From positions 372,001-436,000 of the forward strand of contig NC_015172.1 of NCBI RefSeq assembly GCF_000190635.1: DNA of 64,000 nt, in the 5' to 3' direction. The DNA is from Syntrophobotulus glycolicus DSM 8271. Lineage in GTDB: Bacteria > Bacillota > Desulfitobacteriia > Desulfitobacteriales > Syntrophobotulaceae. The notes under the pieces are model-generated. The model saw only the letters and a list, made by a program, of their open reading frames with translations. It searched no databases and was not told the DNA's origin. Position numbers and translations under genes: made by a program. Of the stretch, positions 15,060 through 25,357 are shown one piece after another (within the stretch, counting starts at the first letter, position 1; every line of letters starts with the position of its first letter).

Positions 15060-16979
15060 ATGGGAGAAAGATTAACGGACTTGGTCAATACTCACGAAGA
15101 AAAATGTCAGGGATGTAATAAGTGTATAAGGCATTGCCCGGTGGATGCCAATGTTGCTTATGCTGACGAGGAGGGGAAGATTAAAGTCAAGGTTCAAGCC
15201 GAGCTATGCATCAATTGCGGTGAATGTATTGAAGTTTGTGATCATGAAGCAAGAGAGTTCTACGATGATACGGAAGCCTTCTTTGCCGATTTAAAGAACG
15301 GTAAAAAAATAACTGTTATCTCAGCACCCGCAGTACGTACGAATTTTGAGGATTATAAAAAAATATTTGGCTTTCTGAAGGCCAGGGGAGTTGAATATAT
15401 TTATGATGTTTCGTTTGGGGCGGATATAACGACCTGGGCTTATTTAAAAGCGATTAAAGAAAAAAAGCTGACCTCAGTTATCGCCCAGCCTTGTCCCGCC
15501 ATCGTCGGATATGTGGAAAAGTATAAACCGGGGCTGTTAAATTATCTTTCGCCTATTCACAGTCCAATGATGTGTACGGCAATCTATTTAAGAAAATATA
15601 AAAAGATCTCTTCAAGTATTGCGTTTCTCTCGCCTTGCATAGCGAAGAAAAATGAAATGGAAAAAACGAATGGGATCATATCCTATAATGTTACATATAA
15701 AAATATTGAAAAATACATGAAAGACAATGGGCTGGCGATGAACAGCTTTGAAGATAAGGATTTTGATTTTATTGATTTGTCCCTTGGCTTCTTATACAGC
15801 AGGCCGGGTGGCCTGAAAGAGAATATAGAAGCGGTGATTGATCATGCCTGGGTTAAACAAATAGAAGGAACTGAAATTGCCTATGAGTATTTAGACCATT
15901 ATCAGGAGCGGATCCACAACCAAAAGCCTGTGCCTCTGGTTGTGGACATCCTTAACTGTTCTCAGGGATGTAATATTGGGTCTGCGGCATGTGCCGATCG
16001 TAAAATGATTGATGATATCGACCATAAGTTTAATCAAATGAAGACTGAAACCATTGATAAGAATACAAAGGGGCGTTTAACCAAAAAGTTCCGCTGGATT
16101 GGTGAAAAGTTTGATAAAGAACTGAAACTGGACGATTTTGTCCGGGAGTATGACAAGGATGGAGCAGTGCCTGCGAAGAGAATCCCTTCAGATAGCGAAG
16201 CAGAACAGATTTTTAAATCAATGTATAAAAATGATGAGGCAGCATGTAATATTAATTGTACCGCATGTGGATGTAATACCTGTTATGATCTGGTTGTAGA
16301 TGTGTTTAACGGGATAAATATTGTTGAGAACTGTATGGACTATACAAGAAACAAGGTTCTTGCGGAGACGGTAAAGAATAATGAGACCAATGCCATGTTG
16401 GAGGAGATTGAGCATCTAAGCAATGAGCGCTTAAACAAAGCCAACGAACTGAAAGAAAATGTTAATATCATCAAGGACTCTTTGACAGAACTCGGAACAG
16501 CGAATGAAGAAAGCACCAGAACACTAACAGGGATTACGAACCGAGCTGAAGAAACCGTCAGGACAGCTTCCGCACTTAAGGAAAGAATTGATCAGATGAA
16601 CGATAAACTGAAGAGCTTTGTCGATGCGTCCAAGCAGATTGTCGATATCGCAAATCAGACCAATCTGCTTTCTCTGAATGCGGCTATTGAAGCAGCACGC
16701 GCCGGTGAGCATGGCAGGGGTTTCGCAGTTGTGGCTGAAGAGGTACAAAAGCTGGCGGAACAATCGGGACAGGTTGTCAAGTCTACGATAAATGATGAAG
16801 AAATCATGCTTCTGCTTCTTAAGGAGATCTCTGATGTCGCGGTAGAACTAGGGAAACAGATGAATGATGTCAGCAATCAAATTTCTGATGCTTTGAAATC
16901 AGGTGAACAAATCACTTCTACCGGGCAGAGTATTTTGGCGGCGGTAGAAACCATGGTCGAGAATAACCAGTTCAGTTAA
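15060..16979 (+). CDS. [FeFe]-hydrogenase-like sensor fused to a methyl-accepting chemotaxis domain
   Basis: ATG 15060 is preferred over 15039 because AAAGGAG lies 9 bases upstream; the product is 639 residues. Two 4Fe-4S motifs come first ([12 protein letters not shown] and [11 protein letters not shown]). An H-cluster-type domain follows: QPCPAI for L1, [12 protein letters not shown] for L2 and [14 protein letters not shown] for L3 keep the cysteine ligands, although L1 lacks the usual TSCC. Next is a Cys-rich element ([13 protein letters not shown]), a coiled coil and an MCP signalling hairpin ([20 protein letters not shown]). There is no membrane segment. It is therefore a candidate cytoplasmic H2 or redox receptor feeding the CheA/CheW system. 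Confidence 0.85.
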   Translation: MGERLTDLVNTHEEKCQGCNKCIRHCPVDANVAYADEEGKIKVKVQAELCINCGECIEVCDHEAREFYDDTEAFFADLKNGKKITVISAPAVRTNFEDYKKIFGFLKARGVEYIYDVSFGADITTWAYLKAIKEKKLTSVIAQPCPAIVGYVEKYKPGLLNYLSPIHSPMMCTAIYLRKYKKISSSIAFLSPCIAKKNEMEKTNGIISYNVTYKNIEKYMKDNGLAMNSFEDKDFDFIDLSLGFLYSRPGGLKENIEAVIDHAWVKQIEGTEIAYEYLDHYQERIHNQKPVPLVVDILNCSQGCNIGSAACADRKMIDDIDHKFNQMKTETIDKNTKGRLTKKFRWIGEKFDKELKLDDFVREYDKDGAVPAKRIPSDSEAEQIFKSMYKNDEAACNINCTACGCNTCYDLVVDVFNGINIVENCMDYTRNKVLAETVKNNETNAMLEEIEHLSNERLNKANELKENVNIIKDSLTELGTANEESTRTLTGITNRAEETVRTASALKERIDQMNDKLKSFVDASKQIVDIANQTNLLSLNAAIEAARAGEHGRGFAVVAEEVQKLAEQSGQVVKSTINDEEIMLLLLKEISDVAVELGKQMNDVSNQISDALKSGEQITSTGQSILAAVETMVENNQFS

Positions 16980-16995
16980 GCTTTAGCGGTTCAAA

Positions 16996-17042
16996 GGGGA
17001 ACATAGCTATGATTTGGAAATCGTTTGCTATGTTCTCTTTTT
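16996..17042 (+). terminator. Intrinsic terminator after the hydrogenase-like sensor
   Basis: GAACATAGC (16999-17007) pairs with GCTATGTTC (17027-17035), followed by TCTTTTTC. The loop is long (19 bases), so strength is uncertain. Confidence 0.7.
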
Positions 17043-17160
17043 CACTTTCTTACAGCTGGAATTTTAAAATCATAAATTTTTCTGTTATAATTTATCTGTG
17101 GGCATTGAGTAAGTGAAAAAACAAAGTGTATTCACGCTGTAAAATTGATTATATAAAGAT

Positions 17161-18036
17161 ATGAAGAGTGATAGAATGACAAAAAATAAAAAAAAGCTGT
17201 TTAAAATTATAAAGAGATATAGTTTTCTTTTTTTAGGGGCATCTCTTGCCGGGGTTGGTCTGGAAATTTTTTTAGTCCCTAATGCCATAATAGACGGTGG
17301 GATAACGGGGATTTCTATTATGGCCAGTTTCTTGAGCGATCTTCCTTTGGGGATTTTCCTATTTTTCCTTAATATTCCTTTTTTGATTTTTGGATATACG
17401 CAAATTGGCAAGACGTTTGCTTTTTCTACTTTGTTTTCAATTACCGTTCTGGCTATAGCAGTTACTGTGCTTCATCCAGTACCGCAGTTGACTCAAGATA
17501 CTTTGCTGGCAACAGTGTTTGGCGGTTTTATTCTGGGGATGGGAGTAGGTCTGGTTGTACGCTATGGAGGATCAATGGATGGAACGGAAATTGTAGCGAT
17601 CGTAGCTTCCAAAAAAACGAGTTTTTCGGTTGGCGAGATCGTCATGATTATTAACATCGTCATTTTAAGCAGTGCGGGGTTGGTATTCGGCTGGGATAGA
17701 GCCATGTACTCTCTGATTGCTTATTTTGTCGCTTACAAAGTTATCGATATCACAATTGAAGGCTTGGAAGAATCGAAGGCCGTGATGATCGTATCCGAAA
17801 AAACCGAAGAAATAGCGGAGGTTCTCCTGGCCCGTTTAGGGAGGGGAGTAACTTTTATTGAGGGAAGAGGAGCATATACGGGTCAGCTGAAAGGGATCCT
17901 GTATTCAGTCGTTACCCGATTGGAAATTTCTAAACTGAAGTCGATTATTGATGAAATCGATGAAAATGCATTTGTGACAATAAGTGATGTGCATGAAGTC
18001 GTGGGGGGACAATTAAAGAAAAAGGCAATTCACTAA
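17161..18036 (+). CDS. YitT family membrane protein (DUF161/DUF2179)
   Basis: This 291-residue protein has five hydrophobic segments in residues ~20-195. They include GASLAGVGLEIFLVPN, which leads to NAIIDGGITGISI, and GLVVRYGGSMDGTEIVA, the typical YitT phrases. Residues ~205-285 form the soluble DUF2179 domain (SEKTEEIAEVLL, then GRGAYTG). The function of YitT proteins is not firmly known. ATG 17161 lacks a clear ribosome-binding site; ATG 17176 is an alternative start. A TATAAT at 17086-17091 may belong to its promoter. Confidence 0.85.
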   Translation: MKSDRMTKNKKKLFKIIKRYSFLFLGASLAGVGLEIFLVPNAIIDGGITGISIMASFLSDLPLGIFLFFLNIPFLIFGYTQIGKTFAFSTLFSITVLAIAVTVLHPVPQLTQDTLLATVFGGFILGMGVGLVVRYGGSMDGTEIVAIVASKKTSFSVGEIVMIINIVILSSAGLVFGWDRAMYSLIAYFVAYKVIDITIEGLEESKAVMIVSEKTEEIAEVLLARLGRGVTFIEGRGAYTGQLKGILYSVVTRLEISKLKSIIDEIDENAFVTISDVHEVVGGQLKKKAIH

Positions 18037-18054
18037 TTTATGCTTCAGTCTTTC

Positions 18055-18083
18055 TTGACAAAGGATTTGAATTTGTGTTAAAT
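18055..18083 (+). promoter_or_regulatory. Sigma-A promoter for rpmG-secE-nusG
   Basis: TTGACA (18055-18060), 17 bases and TTAAAT (18078-18083) lie 58 bases before the rpmG start. It opens the co-directional ribosomal block. Confidence 0.7.
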
Positions 18084-18140
18084 TAGTCTGTGCGACTAGC
18101 AAAAATAGTAGTCAAGCTATTGCTGGGGAGGTGTTCATAA

Positions 18141-18290
18141 ATGCGTGTTGCGATTACTTTGGCTTGTACGGAATGCAAGAACAGAAACTATCAGACAATA
18201 AAGAATAAGAAAAATGATCCGGATCGTATAGAAATCAAAAAATACTGCAAATTCTGTCAGACTCATACCACTCATAAAGAAACCAAATAA
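18141..18290 (+). CDS. rpmG: 50S ribosomal protein L33
   Basis: The gene encodes 49 residues starting [12 protein letters not shown], with GGGGAGGTG before the ATG. CTEC near residue 9 and CKFC near residue 36 are the paired cysteines of the zinc-binding (C+) form of L33. The gene precedes secE and nusG as in most Firmicutes. No tRNA-Trp gene lies in the 41-base gap to secE, where some relatives have one. Confidence 0.95.
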   Translation: MRVAITLACTECKNRNYQTIKNKKNDPDRIEIKKYCKFCQTHTTHKETK

Positions 18291-18331
18291 TTGTTTTGCG
18301 TTTTGTTTATCTGTAATAAGGATGTGATTGA

Positions 18332-18571
18332 ATGGCAGTGGCAAAAAAGACAGAATCCACAGGCTTTATCAGTAATTTTACGAATAAGTTCAAGGCAAGA
18401 ACAGTGTTTTTTCGTGAAGTCTGGAATGAACTGAAAAAGGTGCACTGGCCTACTCGTAAGCAAATGATGGTGTATACAGGCGTGGTTTTTGTTACTGTAG
18501 GTATATTTGCTGTGCTTATTTGGATCGTTGACAGTATGCTTACTTTTTCTCTGACCAGTATTCTGAAATAA
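18332..18571 (+). CDS. secE: Preprotein translocase subunit SecE
   Basis: The 79-residue product has the short SecE form. A basic amphipathic helix (FREVWNELKKVHWPTRKQM, residues ~28-46) is followed by a single membrane helix (~50-72) and a short tail. It clamps SecY in the SecYEG channel. Position between rpmG and nusG is canonical. AAGGATGTGA acts as ribosome-binding site. Confidence 0.93.
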   Translation: MAVAKKTESTGFISNFTNKFKARTVFFREVWNELKKVHWPTRKQMMVYTGVVFVTVGIFAVLIWIVDSMLTFSLTSILK

Positions 18572-18606
18572 AAGCTGCTGGATTATATTGAGGGGGCCTT
18601 CGGACA

Positions 18607-19134
18607 ATGTCTAAGAACTGGTATGTTATTCATACTTATTCCGGCTATGAGAACAAGGTTAAGACGAATCTGGAAAAACGTGTTGAATCCATGAACATGG
18701 AAGACAAGATATTTAGAGTACTCGTCCCCATGGAAGATGAGATAGAAGTGAAAAACGGGAAAAAGAAAATTTCCAAACGCAAAGTTTTTCCTGGGTATGT
18801 TCTTGTGGAAATGGATATGACTGATGATTCTTGGTATGTTGTTCGCAATACTCCGGGAGTAACCGGGTTTGTTGGGAGCGGAAGCAAACCTCTTCCTTTG
18901 TTGGAGCACGAGGTAGCCAATATCCTGCGTCAAATGGGCTTGGAGAAGGTACGCCATAAGATTGACGTCAATGTGGGACAGTCAGTCAAAGTTATTTCAG
19001 GTCCGTTTAAAGACACAATAGGTGTGATTCAAGAAATCTTGGAGGAAAAAGCCAAAGTCAGGGTTTCTGTTTCCATGTTTGGAAGAGAGACACCTGTAGA
19101 ACTGGAGTTTGGGCAAGTTCAAAAACTTGACTGA
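18607..19134 (+). CDS. nusG: Transcription termination/antitermination factor NusG
   Basis: The 175-residue protein opens with NWYVIHTYSGYENKV, the NGN-domain signature that binds the RNA-polymerase clamp. It ends with a KOW domain (GQSVKVISGPFKDTIGVI, residues ~125-145). Length and order are standard. It couples transcription to ribosomes or Rho. The genes for L11 and L1 follow. Confidence 0.96.
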   Translation: MSKNWYVIHTYSGYENKVKTNLEKRVESMNMEDKIFRVLVPMEDEIEVKNGKKKISKRKVFPGYVLVEMDMTDDSWYVVRNTPGVTGFVGSGSKPLPLLEHEVANILRQMGLEKVRHKIDVNVGQSVKVISGPFKDTIGVIQEILEEKAKVRVSVSMFGRETPVELEFGQVQKLD

Positions 19135-19186
19135 ATATAAATGATGAAGTCCAAGACGGCATTACCAAGATAAGGAGGTGTAAGAA

Positions 19187-19612
19187 GTGGCAAAAAAGGT
19201 TGTAGGTTTAGTGAAATTAGCGATCAATGCAGGTAAAGCAAACCCGGCACCTCCGGTTGGACCGGCACTCGGCCAGCATGGTGTTAATATCATGGCTTTC
19301 TGTAAAGAGTATAATGAAAGAACGAAAGATCAGGCAGGGTTGATCATTCCTGTGGAGATTACTGTTTATGAAGACCGTTCTTTCAGTTTTATTACAAAGA
19401 CTCCGCCGGCCTCGGTTCTGTTAAAGAAAGCGGCCAATATTAATTCCGGATCTGCCCAGCCCAATACGAACAAAGTTGCTAAGGTCGGCAGGGATAAGGT
19501 CAGGGAAATTGCAGAACTGAAGATGCCCGATTTGAATGCGGCCAGTGTCGAAGCGGCAATGCGTATGGTTGAGGGAACCGCGCGCAGCATGGGAATCGAA
19601 ATCAAAGATTAG
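19187..19612 (+). CDS. rplK: 50S ribosomal protein L11
   Basis: The 141-residue protein starts with GTG 19187 behind AAGGAGGTG. The N-terminal domain has [20 protein letters not shown], the conserved proline-rich L11 motif. The C-terminal RNA-binding domain ends [13 protein letters not shown]11 forms the GTPase-associated centre with 23S rRNA and L10-L12. It is normally co-transcribed with rplA, as here. Confidence 0.96.
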   Translation: MAKKVVGLVKLAINAGKANPAPPVGPALGQHGVNIMAFCKEYNERTKDQAGLIIPVEITVYEDRSFSFITKTPPASVLLKKAANINSGSAQPNTNKVAKVGRDKVREIAELKMPDLNAASVEAAMRMVEGTARSMGIEIKD

Positions 19613-19680
19613 TTTTTGTCCAAAGGGGCAAAAAATGTGGGAGGGTTAGATCCCGCTTAACCACGAGGAGGTAAATGATT

Positions 19681-20376
19681 ATGCCGAAAAGAGGCAAGAA
19701 TTATCAGGATGCAGTCAAGACTTATGACAGTCAGGCTTTATTTGAACCAAAAGAAGCTCTAACGACGGTGAAAAAGAATGCTAAAGCTAAATTTGATGAA
19801 ACGGTAGAGATTGCGTTTAAATTAGGTATTGATACCCGTCATGCTGACCAACAGATTCGTGGAGCCGTGGTGCTTCCTCATGGAACAGGTAAAAGCCAGA
19901 CAGTTTTGGTTTTTGCTAAGGGGGAGAAAGCCAAAGAAGCGGAAGCTGCAGGGGCGGAATTTGTTGGAGCCGAAGATATGATTGAAAAGATCCAGCAGGG
20001 TTGGTTCGGATTCGATGTTGCTGTCGCTACCCCCGATATGATGGGGTTGGTAGGTAGACTTGGCCGGCTGCTTGGTCCTAAAGGACTGATGCCCAATCCA
20101 AAGACTGGGACGGTAGCTGTGGATGTTGAGAAAGCAGTGAAAGAAATCAAAGCGGGTAAAATCGAATATCGTGCCGACAAAGCCGGTATTGTCCATGCTC
20201 CTATCGGTAAGGTTTCTTTTAGTGAAGATCAATTGTTGGATAACTATAAGGTCATCGCCGATATTATTGCAAGGGCTAAACCTGCTGCCGCTAAAGGACA
20301 GTATGTCAGAAGTGTAACGGTATCTTCCACGATGGGACCGGGCGTGAAAATTAACCCTTTGAAAGTTCTTGCTTGA
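19681..20376 (+). CDS. rplA: 50S ribosomal protein L1
   Basis: ATG 19681 (MPKRGKNY) is chosen over ATG 19675 because GAGGAGGT then sits 8 bases away and MPKRGK is the usual L1 N-terminus. The product is 231 residues. [20 protein letters not shown] (residues ~121-140) is the family signature. L1 forms the mobile L1 stalk and often represses its own mRNA. Confidence 0.95.
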   Translation: MPKRGKNYQDAVKTYDSQALFEPKEALTTVKKNAKAKFDETVEIAFKLGIDTRHADQQIRGAVVLPHGTGKSQTVLVFAKGEKAKEAEAAGAEFVGAEDMIEKIQQGWFGFDVAVATPDMMGLVGRLGRLLGPKGLMPNPKTGTVAVDVEKAVKEIKAGKIEYRADKAGIVHAPIGKVSFSEDQLLDNYKVIADIIARAKPAAAKGQYVRSVTVSSTMGPGVKINPLKVLA

Positions 20377-20399
20377 TTTAAGCGCTTTCAGGGTTTAAA

Positions 20400-20556
20400 A
20401 TAGACCAGGTGACAATAAAATATTTCCGCTTAAGACAGTAGGTGCTTCATTTAGCTTAATGTCCTGCCGAGGTGGTGCTTTGTTTTGATTAGAAGTCTTT
20501 TGATATTGCTCTGATTATGACATTGACAAACCTCTGCATGAAAGCGGAGGTTTTTT
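20400..20556 (+). ncRNA. Ribosomal protein L10 leader with transcription attenuator
   Basis: The 208-base rplA-rplJ gap contains the L10-leader core (AAGACAGTAGGTGCTTC, then CTGCCGAGGTGGTGCTTTG). L10-L12 binds this structure to repress rplJL. It ends in a terminator hairpin CCTCTGC-ATGAAA-GCGGAGG plus TTTTTT (20531-20556) placed just before the rplJ ribosome-binding site. That fits control by transcription attenuation. Confidence 0.85.
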
Positions 20557-20584
20557 GATTACCGGTTGGAAGGAGGTGCGTTAG

Positions 20585-21109
20585 ATGCCGAATTATGAGG
20601 AAAAACAAAAGATCGTTGACGAGATTAAAGAAAAGTTACAGGAATCATCAGGTGTAGTGCTTGCTGACTATAGGGGAATGACAGTGTCACAAGTGACTAA
20701 ACTTAGAGTCGAGCTGCGTCAGGCAGGTATAGAATACCGTGTTCTTAAAAATACAATGGTACGTAGAGCAGCGGATGAAATTGGCTTGCAGGGCCTCGAC
20801 CCTTATCTTAAAGGTTTGACTGCGGTAGCCTTCTCTGCTGATCCTGTTGCTCCGGCCAAGATCCTGATAGAGTTCGGGAAGAAAAATAAAGAGCTTCAGA
20901 TTAAGGCTGGTGTGGTTGAAGGACAGGTCGTTGGGGCGGATAAGATTAAAGACTTGGCTGCTCTTCCTTCCAGAGAGGTTCTTCTTGCCCAGGTACTTGC
21001 AGGAATGCAGGCTCCTATCTCTGGCCTTGTCAATGTCCTTCAGGGTCCGATTCGCAAAATGGTTTATGCATTGGAAGAAGTGCGTAAGGTGAAAGAATCT
21101 CAAGCTTAG
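20585..21109 (+). CDS. rplJ: 50S ribosomal protein L10
   Basis: The 174-residue protein shows the L10 N-terminal rRNA-binding region (SSGVVLADYRGMTVSQVTKL) and a C-terminal helix that carries L7/L12 dimers. AAGGAGGTG precedes the ATG. It anchors the stalk and, with L12, should bind the leader just upstream to regulate its own synthesis. Confidence 0.96.
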   Translation: MPNYEEKQKIVDEIKEKLQESSGVVLADYRGMTVSQVTKLRVELRQAGIEYRVLKNTMVRRAADEIGLQGLDPYLKGLTAVAFSADPVAPAKILIEFGKKNKELQIKAGVVEGQVVGADKIKDLAALPSREVLLAQVLAGMQAPISGLVNVLQGPIRKMVYALEEVRKVKESQA

Positions 21110-21169
21110 AAAAATTCATTATTTTATTCATACCAATATGTTGGTATTATTTTAAGGAGGATTTTTAAA

Positions 21170-21550
21170 ATGTCTAAAACTGCTGAAATTTTAGAAGCCG
21201 TGAAAGGCTTAACCGTGTTGGAACTTGCTGAATTAGTAAAAGCTTTCGAAGAAGAATTTGGTGTTACCGCAGCTGCTCCTGCCGCTGTTGTAGCCGCTGC
21301 TCCTGCTGCCGGCGGGGCTGCTCCTGCTGCTGAAGAAAAAACGGAATTCGATGTTATCCTGGCTAGTGCGGGTGCGGCCAAGATCAATGTCATCAAAGTT
21401 GTTCGGGAAGTTACCGGTCTCGGACTCAAGGAAGCGAAAGACCTTGTTGACAATGCACCAAAACCTGTTAAAGAAAAGGTCGCTAAAGACGAAGCGGAAG
21501 CAATTAAGGCTAAGCTTACTGAGGCCGGCGCTACTGTCGAAGTAAAGTAA
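21170..21550 (+). CDS. rplL: 50S ribosomal protein L7/L12
   Basis: The 126-residue protein has the N-terminal dimerisation helix ([19 protein letters not shown]) and an Ala/Gly-rich hinge (~38-60). The C-terminal factor-binding domain has [20 protein letters not shown] and ends GATVEVK. It recruits translation GTPases. It sits behind AAGGAGG and is followed by a strong terminator. Confidence 0.97.
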   Translation: MSKTAEILEAVKGLTVLELAELVKAFEEEFGVTAAAPAAVVAAAPAAGGAAPAAEEKTEFDVILASAGAAKINVIKVVREVTGLGLKEAKDLVDNAPKPVKEKVAKDEAEAIKAKLTEAGATVEVK

Positions 21551-21565
21551 TTTATCTTATATTTT

Positions 21566-21605
21566 AAGATGCTTTTTCGAAAAACGGAAAAGCATCTTTT
21601 TTATT
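21566..21605 (+). terminator. Intrinsic terminator after rplL
   Basis: AAGATGCTTTTTCG (21566-21579) pairs with CGGAAAAGCATCTT (21585-21598) apart from one bulge, followed by a T-rich run. It separates rplJL from rpoBC. Confidence 0.88.
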
Positions 21606-21661
21606 TTTTTGATTTTGCAATTCACCTTGTGTTTATTTTACTGAAAAACTTAAAATTTTCC

Positions 21662-21690
21662 TTGACAATCAATCAATGTTTTGATAATAT
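21662..21690 (+). promoter_or_regulatory. Sigma-A promoter for rpoBC
   Basis: TTGACA (21662-21667), 17 bases, TAATAT (21685-21690). The predicted start near 21697 leaves a leader of about 220 bases before rpoB. Confidence 0.85.
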
Positions 21691-21919
21691 TAGTAAATGT
21701 CTTATAGCTAGATATCTACATATCCTTGATTGTTGGGAGATAATATGGTGGAAGTTTGTATCTCATTTTTTTGAGGTAGTTCCATAGACGAAGAAGCGAG
21801 GTTTTGGTTAGAAGCCTTGCTTTTGGTTGTCTTGATATCTGCTTTCTCCGCGTGAGTTTAATTAGTCACTTCTAAATATATAACTTGCTGGGAAAAAACG
21901 CTGGAAGGGTGAGCAGGAA

Positions 21920-24900
21920 ATGGTTTATCCAGTTAAAGTTGGTACCCGTGAACGTTGGAGTTATTCCAGGCTACGAGAAGTTCTAGACATGCCTAATCTT
22001 ATTGAACTTCAGCAGAATTCCTATAAGTGGTTTTTGGACGAGGGATTGCGAGAAATGTTTCATGACATTTCCCCTATTCAGGATTTTACAGGAAATCTCG
22101 TATTAGAATTTATTGATTATAGCCTTGGTGAGCCTAAATATGAGGTTGAGGAATGCAAGGAAAGAGATGTAACCTTTGCGGCTCCTTTACGTGTGAAAGT
22201 TCGTCTGATGAATAAAGAAACAGGCGAGGTTAAAGAACAGGAAGTTTTCATGGGAGACTTTCCCTTGATGACCGAAAAAGGCACATTCATTATTAATGGT
22301 GCAGAAAGGGTTATCGTCAGTCAGCTTGTGCGGTCTCCGGGGGTATACTACTCCGAAACAAAGGATGCCAGCGGAAAGACACTATATGGTGCGACGATTA
22401 TCCCGAACAGGGGTGCATGGCTTGAATTTGAATCAGACATTAATGATAATATTTTTGTGAGAGTGGACAGGACGCGTAAGCTTCCTGCTACGGTGTTGAT
22501 CAGAGCTTTGGGCTATACAACCAATTCTCAGATCGTGGAAGTGTTTGAGGAAGACGAGAATATCAAAGTGACGTTGGAAAGGGATAATACAGAATCGACA
22601 GAGGAGGCCCTTGTTGAAATATATAAGAGGCTGCGTCCGGGCGAACCGCCTACGGTTGATAGTGCAAGATCTCTTTTAGAATCTTTATTCTTTGACCCTA
22701 AACGATATGACTTGGCTAAAGTCGGTCGTTATAAACTAAATAAAAAACTGAACATGGATGTGGAAAGTCATGTTCGTAATCTGACCAAAGGTGATGTCAT
22801 TGCGGCGGTTGCCCGTCTTCTGGAAATCATGAAGGGAGAAGGACACCGGGATGATATTGACCACTTGGGCAACAGAAGGCTGCGTTCAGTAGGCGAGCTG
22901 TTGCAAAATCAGTTTAGAATAGGCCTTTCCCGAATGGAAAGGGTTGTTCGCGAAAGAATGACGATTCAGGATGTTGAGGGGATTACACCTCAGGTCCTGA
23001 TCAATATTCGTCCCGTAGTCGCCGCAATCAAAGAATTTTTTGGAAGCAGCCAGCTCTCTCAATTTATGGATCAGACCAATCCGCTGGCTGAGCTTACCCA
23101 TAAAAGACGTCTGAGTGCGCTTGGACCAGGGGGCTTAAGCAGAGAAAGAGCCGGGTTTGAGGTCAGGGATGTGCATCACTCCCACTATGGCCGCATGTGT
23201 CCGATTGAAACTCCTGAAGGTCCTAACATTGGCTTGATCGGGTCTTTAAGCACGTATGGAAGGATTAACGAATATGGATTTATTGAGGCTCCTTACCGAA
23301 AAGTAGCCGGCGGGAGAGTAACGGATGAGATTCACTATCTCACTGCTGATGAAGAAGAAAAATATATTATTGCTCAGGCTAATGCGCCGATCAACGAGGA
23401 AACTGGAGAATTTTTGACAGATAAGATCGAAGCCCGCCGGGGTGAAGATTTTGTTCTTGTGCCGGCAACCAGCCTGCAGTATATGGATGTATCGCCAAAA
23501 CAGATGGTTTCCATTGCGACAGCGTTGATTCCGTTCTTGGAGCATGATGACGCCAACAGGGCGCTGATGGGATCCAACATGCAAAGACAGGCCGTACCGC
23601 TTCTGAAAACAGATGCTCCCTATATTGGAACCGGGATGGAGTATAAAACCGCTGTTGATTCCGGAGTTTGTATTTTGGCGAGGAAATCGGGGACGGTCAG
23701 CAGAGTAACGGCAGATGAGGTCATTATTCGCAATAATGAAGGAACCTTGGATAAGTACAGGTTATTGAAATATTTGCGCAGTAATCAGGGAACGTGCATC
23801 AACCAGCGTCCTATTGTAAAAAAAGGCGATGTTTTGGAAAAAGGACAGGTTATCGCTGACGGCCCTTCAACCGATAATGGCGAGCTTGCACTTGGACGCA
23901 ATGTCCTGGTTGCTTTTATGCCCTGGGAAGGCTATAACTACGAAGATGCCATTCTGATCAGCGAAAAACTGGTCAGAGAAGATTACTTCACTTCTATTCA
24001 TATCGAGGAATATGAAGCAGATGCGCGTGATACCAAACTCGGGCCGGAAGAAATAACCCGCGATATTCCCAATGTCGGCGAGGATGTTTTAAAAGATCTC
24101 GATGAAAGAGGGATAATTCGCATAGGGGCGGAAGTTCGTCCCGGAGATATTCTTGTAGGCAAAGTTACGCCAAAAGGAGAAACGGAGCTTACGGCGGAAG
24201 AAAGGCTTCTGCGGGCCATCTTTGGTGAGAAAGCCAGAGAAGTGAGGGATACTTCCCTCAGAGTTCCGCATGGTGAAGCGGGCAAGATCGTCGATGTCAA
24301 GGTCTTTAAGAGGGAGAACGGTGATGAACTGGCCCCCGGGGTCAATCAGCTGGTCAGAGTTTATATTGCTCAAAAAAGAAAAGTCTCTGTCGGGGATAAA
24401 ATGGCGGGAAGGCACGGCAACAAAGGGGTTATCTCCAGGATTATGCGCCAGGAGGATATGCCTTTCCTGCCAAACGGCACTCCGATTGAAATCGTATTAA
24501 ACCCATTGGGTGTTCCATCCCGAATGAATATCGGGCAGGTTCTGGAGACTCATCTTGGCTGGGCGGCCAAAGCTTTAGGTTTGCACATTGCCACACCCGT
24601 ATTTGACGGTGCCCGCGAAGATGATGTAATTGAAACATTAGTCAAAGCAGGTTTGCCTGATAGTGGGAAATCTGTTCTCTATGACGGACGTACAGGCGAG
24701 CCGTTTGATAATGAAGTAACGGTTGGTTATATGTATATGCTGAAACTGCATCATCTTGTTGATGATAAGATTCATGCGCGGTCTACCGGTCCTTATTCTC
24801 TCGTCACACAGCAGCCTCTCGGTGGTAAGGCTCAGTTTGGCGGACAACGTTTTGGAGAGATGGAAGTTTGGGCATTGGAGGCATATGGCGCGGCCTATAC

Positions 24901-25312
24901 CTTGCAGGAAATACTGACAGTGAAATCCGACGATGTCGTGGGACGTGTTAAAACCTATGAGGCAATTGTTAAAGGGGAGAATATTCCTGAACCCGGTGTG
25001 CCGGAATCGTTCAAGGTTCTGATTAAGGAGCTGCAGAGCTTAGGGCTGGATGTTTCTGTGCTTTCCGAGGAAAATGAAGAAATAGAAATCAGAGATGCTG
25101 ATGAAGATGTCGCTCAAGTAGCCCAGGAACTGGGGATGGATTTTATTGATGAAAATTCGGAAAATATTGGGCAGGCCTATGATGAGGAAGGTCTGGAAGG
25201 AGACGGCTTCAGTGAAGAGACGAGTGAGTTAAACGATGATTTTGTTGAGGATTTAGCTGAAGAATTGGTACAAGACGACAATTATGTGGATGACAATAAT
25301 CTTGATGAATAA
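21920..25312 (+). CDS. rpoB: RNA polymerase beta subunit
   Basis: The 1130-residue protein begins [18 protein letters not shown], the Gram-positive form. The rifampicin region ([18 protein letters not shown], near residue 375, then [13 protein letters not shown]) carries wild-type residues. The flap and DNA-binding motifs include [16 protein letters not shown] (~823) and [20 protein letters not shown] (~972). The last ~85 residues form a very acidic tail ([20 protein letters not shown]) typical of some Clostridia. With rpoC it forms the catalytic core. Confidence 0.98.
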   Translation: MVYPVKVGTRERWSYSRLREVLDMPNLIELQQNSYKWFLDEGLREMFHDISPIQDFTGNLVLEFIDYSLGEPKYEVEECKERDVTFAAPLRVKVRLMNKETGEVKEQEVFMGDFPLMTEKGTFIINGAERVIVSQLVRSPGVYYSETKDASGKTLYGATIIPNRGAWLEFESDINDNIFVRVDRTRKLPATVLIRALGYTTNSQIVEVFEEDENIKVTLERDNTESTEEALVEIYKRLRPGEPPTVDSARSLLESLFFDPKRYDLAKVGRYKLNKKLNMDVESHVRNLTKGDVIAAVARLLEIMKGEGHRDDIDHLGNRRLRSVGELLQNQFRIGLSRMERVVRERMTIQDVEGITPQVLINIRPVVAAIKEFFGSSQLSQFMDQTNPLAELTHKRRLSALGPGGLSRERAGFEVRDVHHSHYGRMCPIETPEGPNIGLIGSLSTYGRINEYGFIEAPYRKVAGGRVTDEIHYLTADEEEKYIIAQANAPINEETGEFLTDKIEARRGEDFVLVPATSLQYMDVSPKQMVSIATALIPFLEHDDANRALMGSNMQRQAVPLLKTDAPYIGTGMEYKTAVDSGVCILARKSGTVSRVTADEVIIRNNEGTLDKYRLLKYLRSNQGTCINQRPIVKKGDVLEKGQVIADGPSTDNGELALGRNVLVAFMPWEGYNYEDAILISEKLVREDYFTSIHIEEYEADARDTKLGPEEITRDIPNVGEDVLKDLDERGIIRIGAEVRPGDILVGKVTPKGETELTAEERLLRAIFGEKAREVRDTSLRVPHGEAGKIVDVKVFKRENGDELAPGVNQLVRVYIAQKRKVSVGDKMAGRHGNKGVISRIMRQEDMPFLPNGTPIEIVLNPLGVPSRMNIGQVLETHLGWAAKALGLHIATPVFDGAREDDVIETLVKAGLPDSGKSVLYDGRTGEPFDNEVTVGYMYMLKLHHLVDDKIHARSTGPYSLVTQQPLGGKAQFGGQRFGEMEVWALEAYGAAYTLQEILTVKSDDVVGRVKTYEAIVKGENIPEPGVPESFKVLIKELQSLGLDVSVLSEENEEIEIRDADEDVAQVAQELGMDFIDENSENIGQAYDEEGLEGDGFSEETSELNDDFVEDLAEELVQDDNYVDDNNLDE

Positions 25313-25357
25313 GCTAGACTGTAATATCCGGTTGACAGGCGAAAGGAGAGAAAACGC

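Larger units (their letters stand above)
21551..21919. other. rplL-rpoB intergenic region
   Basis: These 369 bases contain the rplL terminator, a strong promoter (21662-21690) and then a ~220-base untranslated leader. In the leader an imperfect hairpin (AAGCGAGGTTTT near 21792 with AAGCCTTGCTTTT near 21810) could be an attenuator. A 72-codon frame here starts inside the terminator and crosses the promoter, so it is not called. Confidence 0.6.

Noticed and set aside
16740..16979. Frameshift or truncation in the MCP domain of the hydrogenase-like sensor
   Set aside because: The sequence after the signalling hairpin continues in frame with typical helical MCP-like residues and a normal C-terminus.
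18291..18331. tRNA-Trp gene between rpmG and secE
   Set aside because: Some relatives have one, but the 41-base gap is too short.
21569..21787. 72-codon plus-strand frame between rplL and rpoB
   Set aside because: It begins inside the rplL terminator stem and runs across the rpoB promoter; no ribosome-binding site and no recognisable protein features.
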